64,000 bases of DNA from NCBI GenBank assembly GCA_002633025.1, contig NMRB01000501.1, forward strand, positions 161,275 through 225,274. The letters run 5' to 3'. This stretch comes from Notospermus geniculatus. Its lineage: Eukaryota; Nemertea; Pilidiophora; Heteronemertea; Lineidae. Below are positions 45,310-57,579 of this stretch, in pieces; position 1 is the stretch's first letter; every line of letters begins with the position of its first letter. The position numbers were made by a program, and so were the translations under genes. Below the pieces are notes generated by a model. That model had not been told where the DNA came from and did not search any database. It saw only the letters and a list, made by a program, of their open reading frames with translations.

Positions 45310-48300
45310 GAATCCCTAGGTCAACAATGCACGTCACGCACTGGTATCTGCATGAATATATATCCAACATACTCTTATCAACATGGTAAATCTTGCAAAA
45401 TTTGTCACGGAAGAAAAAAGAATGGAGGTTCCATCGCAATGAAATCTATGAATAATTCCTTGGTTTAGGAACAAAGGTACTGGCTACAGGGATCGAAAGC
45501 AATGAGAATGCTAGATGTACGTCAAGTTGTTCAAGCATCCGTTTGCAAAACCAGTTAACTCGGACACAATCCCAACAATTCCCAACACCAAGTATCCTGA
45601 AACTACTCAATCATGGACCAATTTTCCTCTGAGTTAAATTACGCACCAATCAAGCCTAATTTCTAAATGGACCTCCTTGCGCTATAATTTGGTTTCCAAC
45701 TCACTGCACACATGGCATTTCTATTGTTTTCCATCATCTGCCACTATTTCAGTTACAACACAGAGACAATAGCACTTCGCTGGACCAGATATGGATGCTG
45801 GTCAATTATGCTCGAGTCAAAACTAAACAATGAGTGATATGGCCATTTTCTCAATGTTATGGTAAATGATCTCGCCACTTTCTGAAGAGCTGGACCAGAG
45901 TCGGAATACACCATCGTTGGAAAGTAATTCAAGAGCTTTTGGTGTATTTACCTTCATTTTTAACAAACAAGTTAACAGCATCCGGCACCTTTTCCAATTC
46001 TCTAACAGTCTCGATTCGCTTATTTTCATTATTTTTTTGGAAGTGTCAAGACAGGATGCAGCTGTCTTTTAATTGGTTACTTTCAGAATCATTCAATGTT
46101 TCCAATGGTTACAAAGGCAGCTAAGAAACTACACACAAAAGAAGCGCCATTGCAAATTCAATTTTTTTCAGGAAGTGACACCAGCAACACTTGCATGTCA
46201 ATTTTTTCCAAAGGATTTGTGTCACTTTCAGTGTAAATTTCAGTTTAAGCCTGTAGAACAAAAAATCACAAGCATCAATTTCACTTTTTTCCATTTAGCA
46301 TGTCCTACGGGTGGTCCTCTAACATTTCCTGGTTCAAACAACAGCATACGGCTAGCCTATGTTCAGAACAATAGACAGCGGCTCAACGATGACGAAGTCA
46401 TTCTCAACATGATCAAGTGTTTGCACTGTTCATTATACATGCTGCAGATGCACATGAGATGCAAGTGCAGCACATTTTGCACGTGCAAGTAAAAGTACAG
46501 TCTCGGGCAAAAAGAATGCACAACAGTTTGACAAAATTCACTGAGAGGTTGTTTGGCAATTTACTTGGAGTTGGAAGGACGTGATCAGCATTTGGTAGAA
46601 TGGTTTCACTGCTTCTGAGTGATACTATAGCCTATCATGAGTACATGCACAACTTTACCATTGGCTTGGCCTGATTGCAGTACATTTTAATGTAGATGAT
46701 GCTTTGAAATGCTCACAAAGACATGTGCATCAGCAATAAAATCTTCAACGATAAGGACCACGGGTCATTAATTTTAATGTTGACAATGAAAATGATATAT
46801 TCCAAGCACTAAACAATCCTATACCAATCTGATGATGCAGGCTCTATCCTTATGGACCATTGTTATGAACATGGTAGAAAATCACTATTATGCAAAACTT
46901 CGGTATAATTTATTAGCGGTGCTTCATCAGTGTTTTAATAATGAAACAAGCAAGTTATCACCATTTGAAATCTTCATAAATCATTTTTATGAACGCGGAC
47001 GGAAAAGAGTGGAAAATGGACCTGGTGCAAGTCCATTGTCGATTGCTTTGATGTCATTGTCCAGTAAGCGGATAATCTATGAGGCTTCCACAAGGCTGGT
47101 TCTTGGGGAACATGTACTAGTCGACATTAGAAAATCTTGCTGTATATGGATTCAGTCAAAGTGCGGTCCTCAGCTCATGAGGTAGCCTTCATCTCATCAC
47201 TCTTTTCCTGGCTTGAACGGGTGAAGGAAGGAATAAAAGATTACCTTCAAGTATTATCCATTTGTTTTTGTTTTCAAGTGGTTCGTGATTTCCGCTCAAG
47301 AGGTTGTCAATTAACTGAGCAATGTGAGTGACCGACAGTGGCCACCACACACCAATAGCACAAATTTGAACAAGTTCGGGCCCAAAGTTCATTTCTGATC
47401 AGGTTATAGTTCAACAACAAAATCATTTTTAAGGTGGTCAGATCCTTATTAATAGCAGCATCAAGAAGCTTTTGGCCACTCATCTTCATGATTGATAACG
47501 TTTTCAGATATGCAAACGGTTAGGGATTTCTGACACAAGGTGATGGCACAGAAATGCTCCAGTCATTGGGGATTCTCTCTCTCTACGAATTAATGTCTGC
47601 AGGAAAAAACACAGGTTTATGAATCTTAAAGATTCGGCCCACATTGAAAACTGTCATCATCACAAACCAAAAACCATTCATTTCATCTTGATGCATGATG
47701 CAGGAACTGATGAGGTCATGAAATTTCTCAACCGTGAAAAAAATAATTGCGATAAGCATATGGGAACTTCAAGTCAAAAGCTGAGTCCTCCCAACGGTAT
47801 TCCACATTCCCTGCAATCCACAGAAATGGAAACTTTTCTTGCAAAAAAGTTGGAGAAATGAAATGCAGGACTCCCTCAAGGCGATTAGACCCCGAAGATA
47901 ATCCTAGTCGTGGCGATGCGTTGTGAAAATTGTGTCCCCAAATGATGGACATTGCATGTTTGCGTGAATGAGAAAAATCAAGTGGAGCGTTTATTGAAGT
48001 TTTAATGGGAATTAATGTCATCATAATGTTGTTTATTGTCGTCACATCAATATTACAACATGGTAGAAAGCAAGTATTTCAGCATGCATTCCCATCAACG
48101 AGTACATAATTGAGATGCATGCTAGCATGTGAGCCACATTTGCACCAAATGATTTTTGTATCTCTCCAATGGACTTGTTTCAGAACAAGGGGAATGGAAT
48201 AGAATCCTATTGAGATAGTGTAGGCCTATCTCCAGAACAGCTTTACTGTTCAATGTGTAACCTCGTCCAGCTCCATTCTTGTGCCTTTCATAACTGAACT

Positions 48301-49923
48301 ACAAACAAGTTCAACACTACCAATATTGCTGAACTCCAAACGTCCAACTAACAGCCATTGATTCCCCAATTGCCCAGGTTAATATATTTTACATTAATGT
48401 GCCATTAATGGATATTTCCTGAACTTGTCAACTGCACTTGTGACCGTAGGCTTTGAGAGCTGCACATTTTAAAATCCCAGGTTCAGGGTCATATTATTAT
48501 ATAGTCCACAGGATATTCAGCTTGAAAAGGATGGTTCAGAATATGCAAATAGCAATACAGAATTGTTGTGGATCCTTACAGAATTAGGAGGTAGCTGTAC
48601 TGTTGGCTCGCTGATTTGTACTGCCAATGAATCTTGCAGTTGTGGCCTACCATCCAAGAATGGTGCAGCAAAAAAACGTTCATCCAAGAGCAGCCTATTT
48701 TGCTGTTCTTCCCTTCCACCACAAAATTGTTCTTGCATCTCATTAAATTGCCAGGCAAATCTCATGTACATGTATATGTCAATACTGGTCAATACACACC
48801 TAACCTTGCTCCAATTTTTGTGGTCTCCAGTTTCCCTCTCTGCAACCATTTACATTCAAATCCAAACATACTCAGTATACATGCATTAAATCGACTACAT
48901 TAGAACGCCTCTCAATTACAGCTACATTTTGTAACTCAATGCCGTCAACTTCAAAACACTTGAAATTCAAATTGCAATATAACATTCAAATAACGACTAT
49001 TACACAATATCCTGCATGACGCATACCAAGGTAGGTCAACAAACCACCGCCTGCAATCACCTGGGTGGATGTTTTTGCGAAGGTAATTCAACTCTTGAGG
49101 GATGACAATTCAAACTCCTAGCTGAGGCACTGAAATTAACATTGATACCAGGGTGCATGTGTACATGCTGCATCAATCTCAAGTCACCTTGAGTACAGCA
49201 ACTGTACATTCGTCAACTAAAGTGTACTGACTTCCCCAACACAGTCATGGATACAGTCCCTATTTTAATGGAAGGCAAATACACTTGTAAGTCACCTCAA
49301 GTGTCTGACAATATTGTCATTAGTTGTGATCAAGAGGAACCATGTATGTAAGCGAGGCCATGACACACCAATCAGATGGCGTCAACTCCAATGTCCAGAG
49401 AGCTCATCACAGCGTAGAGTGTTGTCATGCCGTGTGGAAATGTACAGGACAAGGGCATGACTCTTCCCTGACTGAGGCCAGGTACATTCCGGTCGCACGA
49501 TGCTGGACAACGACATTGATTTGGTTTCCATTCTCCAGTTTTTTTGTCCACTGTTGATGTCAATCCCTTGCAATCGACTGTCAGCAGGTGATGTCATGCA
49601 ACTTTGTCCATCGTGAAGTGATGTCGCATGACGTTGTCTGTCGCCAGTCAACATGGCTAAAGCTAGCTATGCACTACCCGGTAAATAAAAGAGTAAACCT
49701 GCCTTTACACATGACATTCTACAGCTTTGTATCAAGCACCTGTATGACATCAACCTCTACACACCTGACCAAACCATTTCCTTGTTATGGGTCACCTAGG
49801 TCTGTGAAGTGAAAACATGTCTCTGATCACTTCATTAGTTAGTTATCAAAATATGCCCGGAAGATATCATCAGGATACATCTAGTATCCATGGGCATCCT
49901 CCCATAGCAGGGCTTTGGTCTTG
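45310..49923. other. No gene supported
   Basis: Several plus frames (46073-46492, 46832-47185, 47619-47861) have balanced composition but no domain I recognise and no clear splice context. Confidence 0.35.
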
Positions 49924-49974
49924 CTCCTCTTCATGCACTCACTTACAAAGTTTGTGCGAGTGCATGAAGAGGAG
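49924..49974. repeat. Perfect 17-bp hairpin
   Basis: CTCCTCTTCATGCACTC, 17-base loop, GAGTGCATGAAGAGGAG. It may be a remnant of a small palindromic element or a structured RNA. Confidence 0.65.
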
Positions 49975-50122
49975 TGAGGTAAAACCTTGCTGTTGGAGGT
50001 TAAACGGTAGGATTTGGGATATGCTTCCCCAGCTTGCCTGCTATAGACATTTAGCGTGTTCGATTACTTCCACCGCCCAGGCACTAGCGCTTCTCAGACA
50101 TGCACATTGGAGGCCAATAAAA

Positions 50123-50225
50123 GAACGCTGTCGTGTTAGACACGAGTAAAGTGTCATGGCGGATGCGCTGTGATTGACTGATTGTCCGCCATGACACTTT
50201 ACTTGTGTCTAACACGACAGCGTTC
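50123..50225. mobile_element. Near-perfect 41-bp hairpin element
   Basis: GAACGCTGTCGTGTTAGACA through CATGGCGGA pairs with TCCGCCATG through TGTCTAACACGACAGCGTTC, with one mismatch in 41 and a loop of about 21 bases. A diverged copy of the end (AAAACGCTGTCGTACC, GCACGAGTAAG) lies at 50396-50435. GCCGATGTACAT at 50240 echoes the terminal core of the element at 30033. This may be one part of a larger, rearranged insertion covering about 50.09-50.44 kb. Confidence 0.75.
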
Positions 50226-50439
50226 GATTTCTTTTGCACGCCGATGTACATACTGATTATGCGACGGCTGTGTGCATCTACGTTCGGAAGTGACATCATG
50301 CTCTGCATGCTGGGATACTTCCCGAAGTAACCGGCTCAGGGGAGGTTTAGTAGCGCCTGGCGTGACAGGCCTGACTTGGCGAACTTTCGGTAAATAAAAC
50401 GCTGTCGTACCAGGCGGTGTAGGCACGAGTAAGTTTTTG

Positions 50440-53400
50440 AACATGCTTATTGTGACATTAATGGGGTAGGCGGAGAAGAAGCAGGATGTAACTGGAAGAG
50501 GAAATGCCACAGCGGTAACATGCAGACAAAATAAGTATTTCAGGAAATACACCTAATCAGTGAGGATGAGAAACCCACATGTCCAATTTATACAGGCGGA
50601 TACCACCACTGGTTGTCATTTCAGGGTTATGTGACGGGAACTTCTCGGTTGTCATAGGCCTACAGGGGCCTAGGGCTATGTCGTGGAAGTTCTGAGAAAC
50701 TCGGCTCACAAAGCACTGAATGCTGATGTACAGGCTTCCAGCACACGACATCCCCCACTTTGCCATAGCCACAGCCACAGCGAAATAAATGAAACACTTC
50801 AAAATGAAACTTCCAATTGGGACATTTTTTATGAATTTTTCATGAATTTCGAGCACGATGCACCAGCTACATAATTACTGAAACTAATCTCAAACTGATA
50901 AAAGATGCAGGCGAAAAAACGGGACACGAAATCAGTTGCAATGCTGTTAGGTGTAGGAAGATATCCTGAATGATATCGCTGTAATCTCAAAATGATCAAT
51001 TTGTTCTTCAGTTTGATTAAAGCTGTCACTCAATCACTGCAACTTGTCAAATAGATTTTTTATCAGATGTAAAACACAGCCCAGGTTTTTTTCCTCAAGA
51101 GAAGCAGAATTTAGTATTCCTGTAAAGCGTGCCTGTGTAATTTGAGTACAACCAACAGTGGCTACGGCCAACTCCGGTGGTCACTGACATCAAGTCGAAT
51201 TCCCAGCAGTTCATGTTTTGATAGGAGAAAAATTTGGTTTTATCAGAAAAATACCATTTCTGACAAGTAAATGTGAGTTTTGGCAATCCTCACCCATCAT
51301 GTTCCATCAGACATGTCACATCTGCCAAGATGATTGAAGACTAGATACATTATACAGGGATCAGATCAAGACCTTCGATGATTCAGGATGCCCTGGCGCC
51401 AATGACTTTCGAGGGGGAATCCCATGACAATAGTATTATTTCAAACACAGATTGAAACGAAGTTGGAATTCAAAATTCAACTCCACTTTTGAATTGGCCC
51501 AAACATTCTAGGATTCATGCTGAATGTTGATGACATAACTACTGAGCTTCATCCCCAATCTAACCCTTGTTGCTGAACATGGGCGCAACTGTGCAAAGCT
51601 TTGGGTCAGGATCAAGTTCCAGGTGAAATCAAGCCAATGGAACATGTCTTCTCTGCCACAAAATCAAGGCTCCCCATGCAGCAAGTCTCAGGTTATTCTA
51701 CGCTACTCTAAGCCACAGCCCAATGCTTCATCAACCAGAAACTCACTTCTTCAGCTGGATGCTCAACAAAAATAGTAGCAACCTTGCAAATGGTGATAGA
51801 ACAGCATGTTTTTTCTACATCTCTTTCTTTGGTTTAATTCTGGTCTCTCAATGATTGATTGGAATATGTTCTGGTCTGTAGATGTTGAGTCTGTCAGTAT
51901 GGGGCAGGATTAATGAGAGAGAGTGCATAAACAAATTGAGAGGAGCTACCTATGTATTTCACTCTTCGAGTAGCCCATCCATGCTTTTTAGCAGCTAACA
52001 CCGGACTTGACACAGCCTTCATCCAGATTGGTCTAAATTGTAGGTGCATGTAGCTTTCGTCAAAATAAAAGGCTAAAAGCCATAGGCCTACACATCCATT
52101 TTTCTCAAATCCAACCATGGCATCTTTGGAAACTTGAAAACTGCAAATGGAGTACCACAAGGGGACACCCTTCAGCCATACTTTTCCAATATTAGGTAAG
52201 CAATCAAAATTGTGCAAAGATATTGCATAAAGCGAATGCAAAAATTTCAGCTCAGGATAGTACATGTAGTATACCAACTCCTGCTCTCTGGATGAACTGG
52301 TATCAGTTCAGGTAAGATGATAACAAGCAACTCCATAGTGTGCTTGAGTGATCGCTGGCTGGTAGCTGTGGGGAGGACTGGAGGCTGCCCAAATCTAACC
52401 CTGCCCTCATAAATAAGCACAGGATACTAATGATTCGATTGCAACGTTACCAACCAATGCAACTGTAATGCACTGTGAGCATCTTGAAATAGTCTGATAG
52501 ATGAATCAGTGCCTGTAAACAGCTGCACGTTGGATTTCCATGCTCACCTCCTTCTTCAAAGACGGTGTCTATATGCACTAGGTTTTTAGTAAGAACCTCT
52601 CAGGTCATGGCATTAACATGGGTCTTTAGGATAGAACACATGACATTACTGTCTAGGCCCATCTCCATATCCGGTGGTTTGTACAGCTTGCAAGAACATA
52701 TGACTTTCTTTAGAGTATCTTGGCATCCTAATGGCCCATGCAGCTCACTGACCCACCCATTGGTATGAACCTTCCTTTATTCAGATGGAATTTCTTATTT
52801 GTTTCATGCAGGATCTCAGCTTATAACAAGTTTCCCTAATGAGCATGTAGGTCTAATAACATGGTAACACAGACCATTTACATTTCTAATGGTACTTGAT
52901 ACCCCTGAACGGGTGGGCCACAAACATGACATAGTCCAGTTGATATTCTGGCCATGGTGAACCATGGCATCAACATAAAAGAAAAGATATTTCATATATG
53001 TACTTGATCACCTAAGAACTCCACAAAATGACCGAATCATCAACAGCCATGACAGCCTGACCACGGAAATGCCAGTCCTTTACATCAATGGCATCAAGAC
53101 AAACTGAGTGAAAAGACCATGTGTTTACAAGCTACTTTCCGGTCAGTCATCCACTTTCACTTTATTTCCCAGATCATGTCCGCTGGGATGGTTTATGGGA
53201 TGCGGGGCGAGTCTCCCAGCGTTCGTGCATGACTGCACAGTAGGATGATGCCGTACCATCCATCATGGAAAGACATGCTCCCCTGAGTTATTGGCAATTT
53301 ATAGGAAGACTGAGGTCTGCCGGGATGATCAAATCGAAAATGGTCAGTTAATCTGCCTCTGCCTGCTAAATAGTTTGTTAACTCTTTTACAGTTGCTAAA

Positions 53401-54417
53401 TTATGATTTTGAACAAGAATCATGACCTTTTTTAGTCGTGGCAGTTCTCTACCTGACTCCTTCTTATCAACTTGGCAGCCCTGTATTAGTTCAAGATCAG
53501 CCCCCCAACCTTCCCTGCCCGAAACGAAGACACAAGTTGACGTCTTGATCAACAAAAGACCAATCTGGTCACCGAGTTCCCAAAACGTGACAAGATCCTA
53601 GAATCTTTGACCATCAACCATGAATTATGGACCTCCAGCAAGTCCCTGGATCCAAAGTTCCATGAAATCAGATCCGAGGATGAAAAATACCCCAACCTGA
53701 GTCACGAATCCAGGAAAAGTGCCATAAAATGTGACACTCTTTTGATAATTTCAAGTTCACATGTATCAAGGCAGGGCAATCAGAGAGTTTAGATAGCCAC
53801 ATTAAACTTTTACAATTATAAATGAGGTGACCTGATAAATGGGGTGCATAATGTCCTTGATATGGGAGGATGGACTTGGATATTATAGAGAAATGATTTT
53901 ATAGGTTTTACGCTTTGCTGGTCATGCTTGACTTGTAGTATTTCATTTATGTATGTCATAGGATTGGTTCTACACAAATTCACTCGAATACTCGAATTGT
54001 GCCCTGCTCTGACTCCATCAAACCACACGCCTCTTTTAGATTTCTAAAATACAAAGGCTTCTTCAGAAAATCCTCAAAGGGCAGAAGTGACTTCTCTTCG
54101 GAGAGAGACCCAAAATACTATGTTTTTATAATATTCCCACCTAGAATCCACCTTTGCAAGACTACAGTAAATGAAACTGTATTTGATATCTACACAGTTA
54201 TTAGAGGCACCTACATCCGAGACAAACATTTATATATCATTAATGTAAAAGGTACACATAATCCACTTGATAGGCATGATTCTGAAGAGACAGGAGTGGG
54301 TTCTTGATTTGAAGTGTTCCTATTCCTAACATCCATACATCATTTCATTCCATGTGTTTATTTTTTACCAAACTGATGGAGATGCAGATGATGCAGGGTT
54401 TTATTTTAGCGAGCAAT
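50440..54417. other. No gene supported
   Basis: Minus frames at 51894-52277 (127 codons) and 53193-53555 (120 codons) are the longest; neither shows a recognisable domain. TAGGCCTA occurs at 50655 and 52083. Confidence 0.4.
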
Positions 54418-54593
54418 CAGGCGCGGATGCAAGGGGGCGCACCCGGCACACGCCCCCCCCCCTTTCGGCCGACAAATCTGTAAATCAACTCTGAAATTCT
54501 GAAAGTTGGAGCAAATCATTGAAATTCACCACAGATTTTGATGTTTGTAGCAGAGTGCGCCCCCTCTTTTCTGAAATTGTGGATCTGCCCCTG
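54418..54593. mobile_element. hAT-type MITE, copy 2
   Basis: CAGGCGCGGATGCAAGGGGG at the left and the complement of GATCTGCCCCTG at the right (CAGGGGCAGATC) form hAT-like CAGGGGCGGATCC ends. The interior shares ACAAATCTGTAAAT, CTGAAATTCTG and GATTTGTCGGCCG-like blocks with 8606-8743. GCAAT flanks both sides (54413-54417 and 54594-54598), shorter than the usual 8-base hAT target duplication. A run of ten Cs lies inside. Confidence 0.75.
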
Positions 54594-54599
54594 GCAATG

Positions 54600-57303
54600 G
54601 CCTGTTACTGGTGCCTTGCAATTGAGTATTAGGGCACTGGATCCATTGGTAAGTCCAAAGTGGAGGATTCATTCAGTCGAGCCGACCATTTACAACAGAT
54701 GGCCATCTTCTTGCACTCTGTACCATGTTGATGCTAACCATGCTGCAGCCTTGACACAAACACTGCATGTTGAACTCGCAGCCACCTAATAGTTACAACA
54801 TCAATGGGCCATGACTGATGCGAGAGACATTTATGCTCCCAGTTGACAAATCAGACTCACTTGGGAATTCAACATGGAGCTTTATGGCCCGAATCAACTA
54901 ATAATGCACTCTGAACAAGTGATTGGGAATCTTGGCTGGCAAGAAATTAGGGTGATTTAGTACAGATACATTGAAAATGCATTGAGGACGATTGACTGTT
55001 TACAGCTGCAGTGATGAAGAGGAAGAGTGACTGCAGTGGGACATGAAGTTGGTATCATTCAGTATTGACCACTATTTCTAGAAATAGGCAAAATCTCCAG
55101 AATTTACCATTGGCCTCAATACTGTTTTCTTGAATCATAGTTAACCTGTTTACAGCAAAAGTATCTGCTTGTAGGAGTCTGCCAAGAACTCAGTGATGTT
55201 GCTGATATCATTATGAATGGCGTTTCTGCCTTTACAACCATGAGCAAATCAATACACCTGCATTGGTTCAATCCTAACACCTATTGGGGGTCTAATAGTT
55301 CACAGAATTGCACTGGATGTTCCAACAGTCCAGTTCATAGCAGATATCTTAGAAGTAAATGCATATGCAGGTGAGAAGCCACTATGAGTCAAAACCTTCT
55401 CTATGCACAACCTGCGCAAGTTTCTTCAGAATTATATCGAACTTCAAAGGCTATGATGTTTTACTTGTTTTACCTGCGCAAGTTCTGGGGTTAATGGTGA
55501 GCAACACACGACTCGTTAGCCGTTCCGTAACCCGCGGTTCTGATCACTGGGATGCTACCGCTAGGAGAACTGTTTCATTCTAAGTTGGCGCTAACCGCTG
55601 ATGCATCAATGTACTGCTTCCTACTGAAAGTTTGAAACGTTCTGCAGAAAATTCAAGGTGAACACAACATCACTAGCAATGCTAAACAGACTAGGAATGT
55701 ACCACACGTTTTCTGATCTGGGCTATCGTTTGCTCAATGTTGACATACAACTTGGGCCTCATGCCGCTATCTTTTTTTCAACCACATCCTGCCGCAAGGA
55801 GAGCAAATTTCAAGCTGAGATCATCGGAATCACCTGTTCATTTTTACACCATCTTGAAAAGAAGTTTAACCTGTGAACTTGTACGGGAATTACAGAGTCT
55901 TTGAATTGATTTAAAGAAACTGCTGGCTCCGAAAGTGGGCGTTGTAACTTGCCAGGTGGCCATCCAAGAAATCTCAAAAATACTAAACTTCTGTTTTTCA
56001 GACTGTCAGGTTTTTCAGACATATACCTCTGGGAGTTGAGAATGTCACCCACCTTTGATATCCTAAGCCAAAACAGCTATGCACATTGCTTGCAACCTCT
56101 GGGGTACATGTCCTTGGCATTTTGAAATTGATTTAATTGCCTTAATTGATGTTTTAATTGACTAATGGCTATAATTAGAACGGGAGTCAAATAACGCGTC
56201 AGACTACCCATGAGGCATCCAGTGGAAGCGGGACTGGCATTTCCTCAAATAGTGGCGAGAGCTACGGCCGGAAAAATGTATAACTCAGGGGGAACTGAGG
56301 TAGGCAACAGCATGACGATGACATGTCCCAGACCCATTTCTCGACCAGTTGCACGCTGTGCAATATGGTTCCCATTCCTTCATCACGTTTACAAACACAA
56401 TTTTTCACAATTCGCCATTGAACACTAATAGAAAACAGAGGTAAACCGAATTCAAACCCAAATGGTTAGCTGACATCTTTTGCTGATTAAGTCGTGAAAT
56501 CAAGTATAAGAAATCCAACAGATTGCGTAATAAATCAAACTGCTTCGATTTCTAATAAGATTCCACTTGGGTTCACCTCATTACCTGTAACCTAGACACA
56601 AGGCTGCCTGAGCGTGTCTATAATCTATAGAAGATCCACAGACAGATCTCTGTTTTTGAATCGAATGATTCAGTTTGCTTGCTGGGATGCACAAACTAAG
56701 AAGTAAAATCTTCATCGTCATCTTCTGCTTTGTGCTAGATCTCAATTAGTATTTTTGGTCATTTCTTGTACTTTTGCATCTTATTCCAAATGACAAGTCA
56801 CCTTTTGTTCAGATAATTCTTCAGAAGTTCATCCTTTTGTAAACCAAGCAGGCTTTGTACATTTCCTCCTTTGATTACCACACATACACAACAGTGTCAT
56901 CTGTGTACATAAGGAAGTTGGTCACAGCCTTTCTAACACAATGTCTTTAATTTCATCCACTAAGAGTACATTCAACCCAGCTAGGTCATGGTCAACCCAG
57001 TAACAGCTGGCCAGGACTAGAAAACAGAAGTCTGTTGCAAGATTTCAAGGAGAATGCAGGTTTTTAGATGAAGAGGAAGAACTCCCTAATAACAGTCAGG
57101 GTTCATGGAGCTGCCGCCAAAGGCTAGCTACCTTTGAATAATTGGTGATGATAATTGTTTGACAATCGAACAATGCCAGATGGCACTTTATAGCCTTAGA
57201 ATAATTCCATGCATGATTATGATGTATGGATGGCGTGCATGGCTAAAGTACACATTGGTGCATCCCACTGAATATGCACGACTACTTCACTCCTCTTCTC
57301 AAC
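54600..57303. other. No gene supported
   Basis: Short frames only; CCTGCGCAAGTT occurs twice at about 55407 and 55472. Nothing further recognised. Confidence 0.4.
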
Positions 57304-57574
57304 ACAGTACGTTGCACAACTGACCTCTCTTTATCCGGGTACCTTCCGCGAACGTCACTCGGAATGTACGCTTCAGTTCATCGCGTATGGTAAGGGTGCG
57401 TCACGCGTCTCTTCTGCGTGACGTCTGCGCACCATGGGCGAATGACGTTACGTCTTCACTACATGACGGCGCGCGACGTCCGCGGAAGATAAGAGGATTG
57501 TATGCACATGATGCTGCATGTGGTACGCGGATGGTGCGCGGAGCGGAAGGGAGGTCAATTGTGCAACGTACTGT
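57304..57574. mobile_element. CpG-rich MITE of about 271 bp
   Basis: ACAGTACGTTGCACAACTGA at the left and the complement of the right end, ACAGTACGTTGCACAATTGA, are inverted repeats that continue as CCTCTCTTT/CCTCCCTT. AAC flanks both sides (57301-57303 and 57575-57577), consistent with a 3-base target duplication. The interior is unusually rich in CG (GACGTC, GCGCGC, CCGCGG) against AT-rich flanks. The overlapping frames on both strands are shadows of this composition. Confidence 0.82.
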
Positions 57575-57579
57575 AACTT

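Noticed and set aside
53193-53555. 120-codon minus frame as a gene
   Set aside because: No domain, no splice context, and no supporting neighbour; within the expected range for chance frames in 64 kb.
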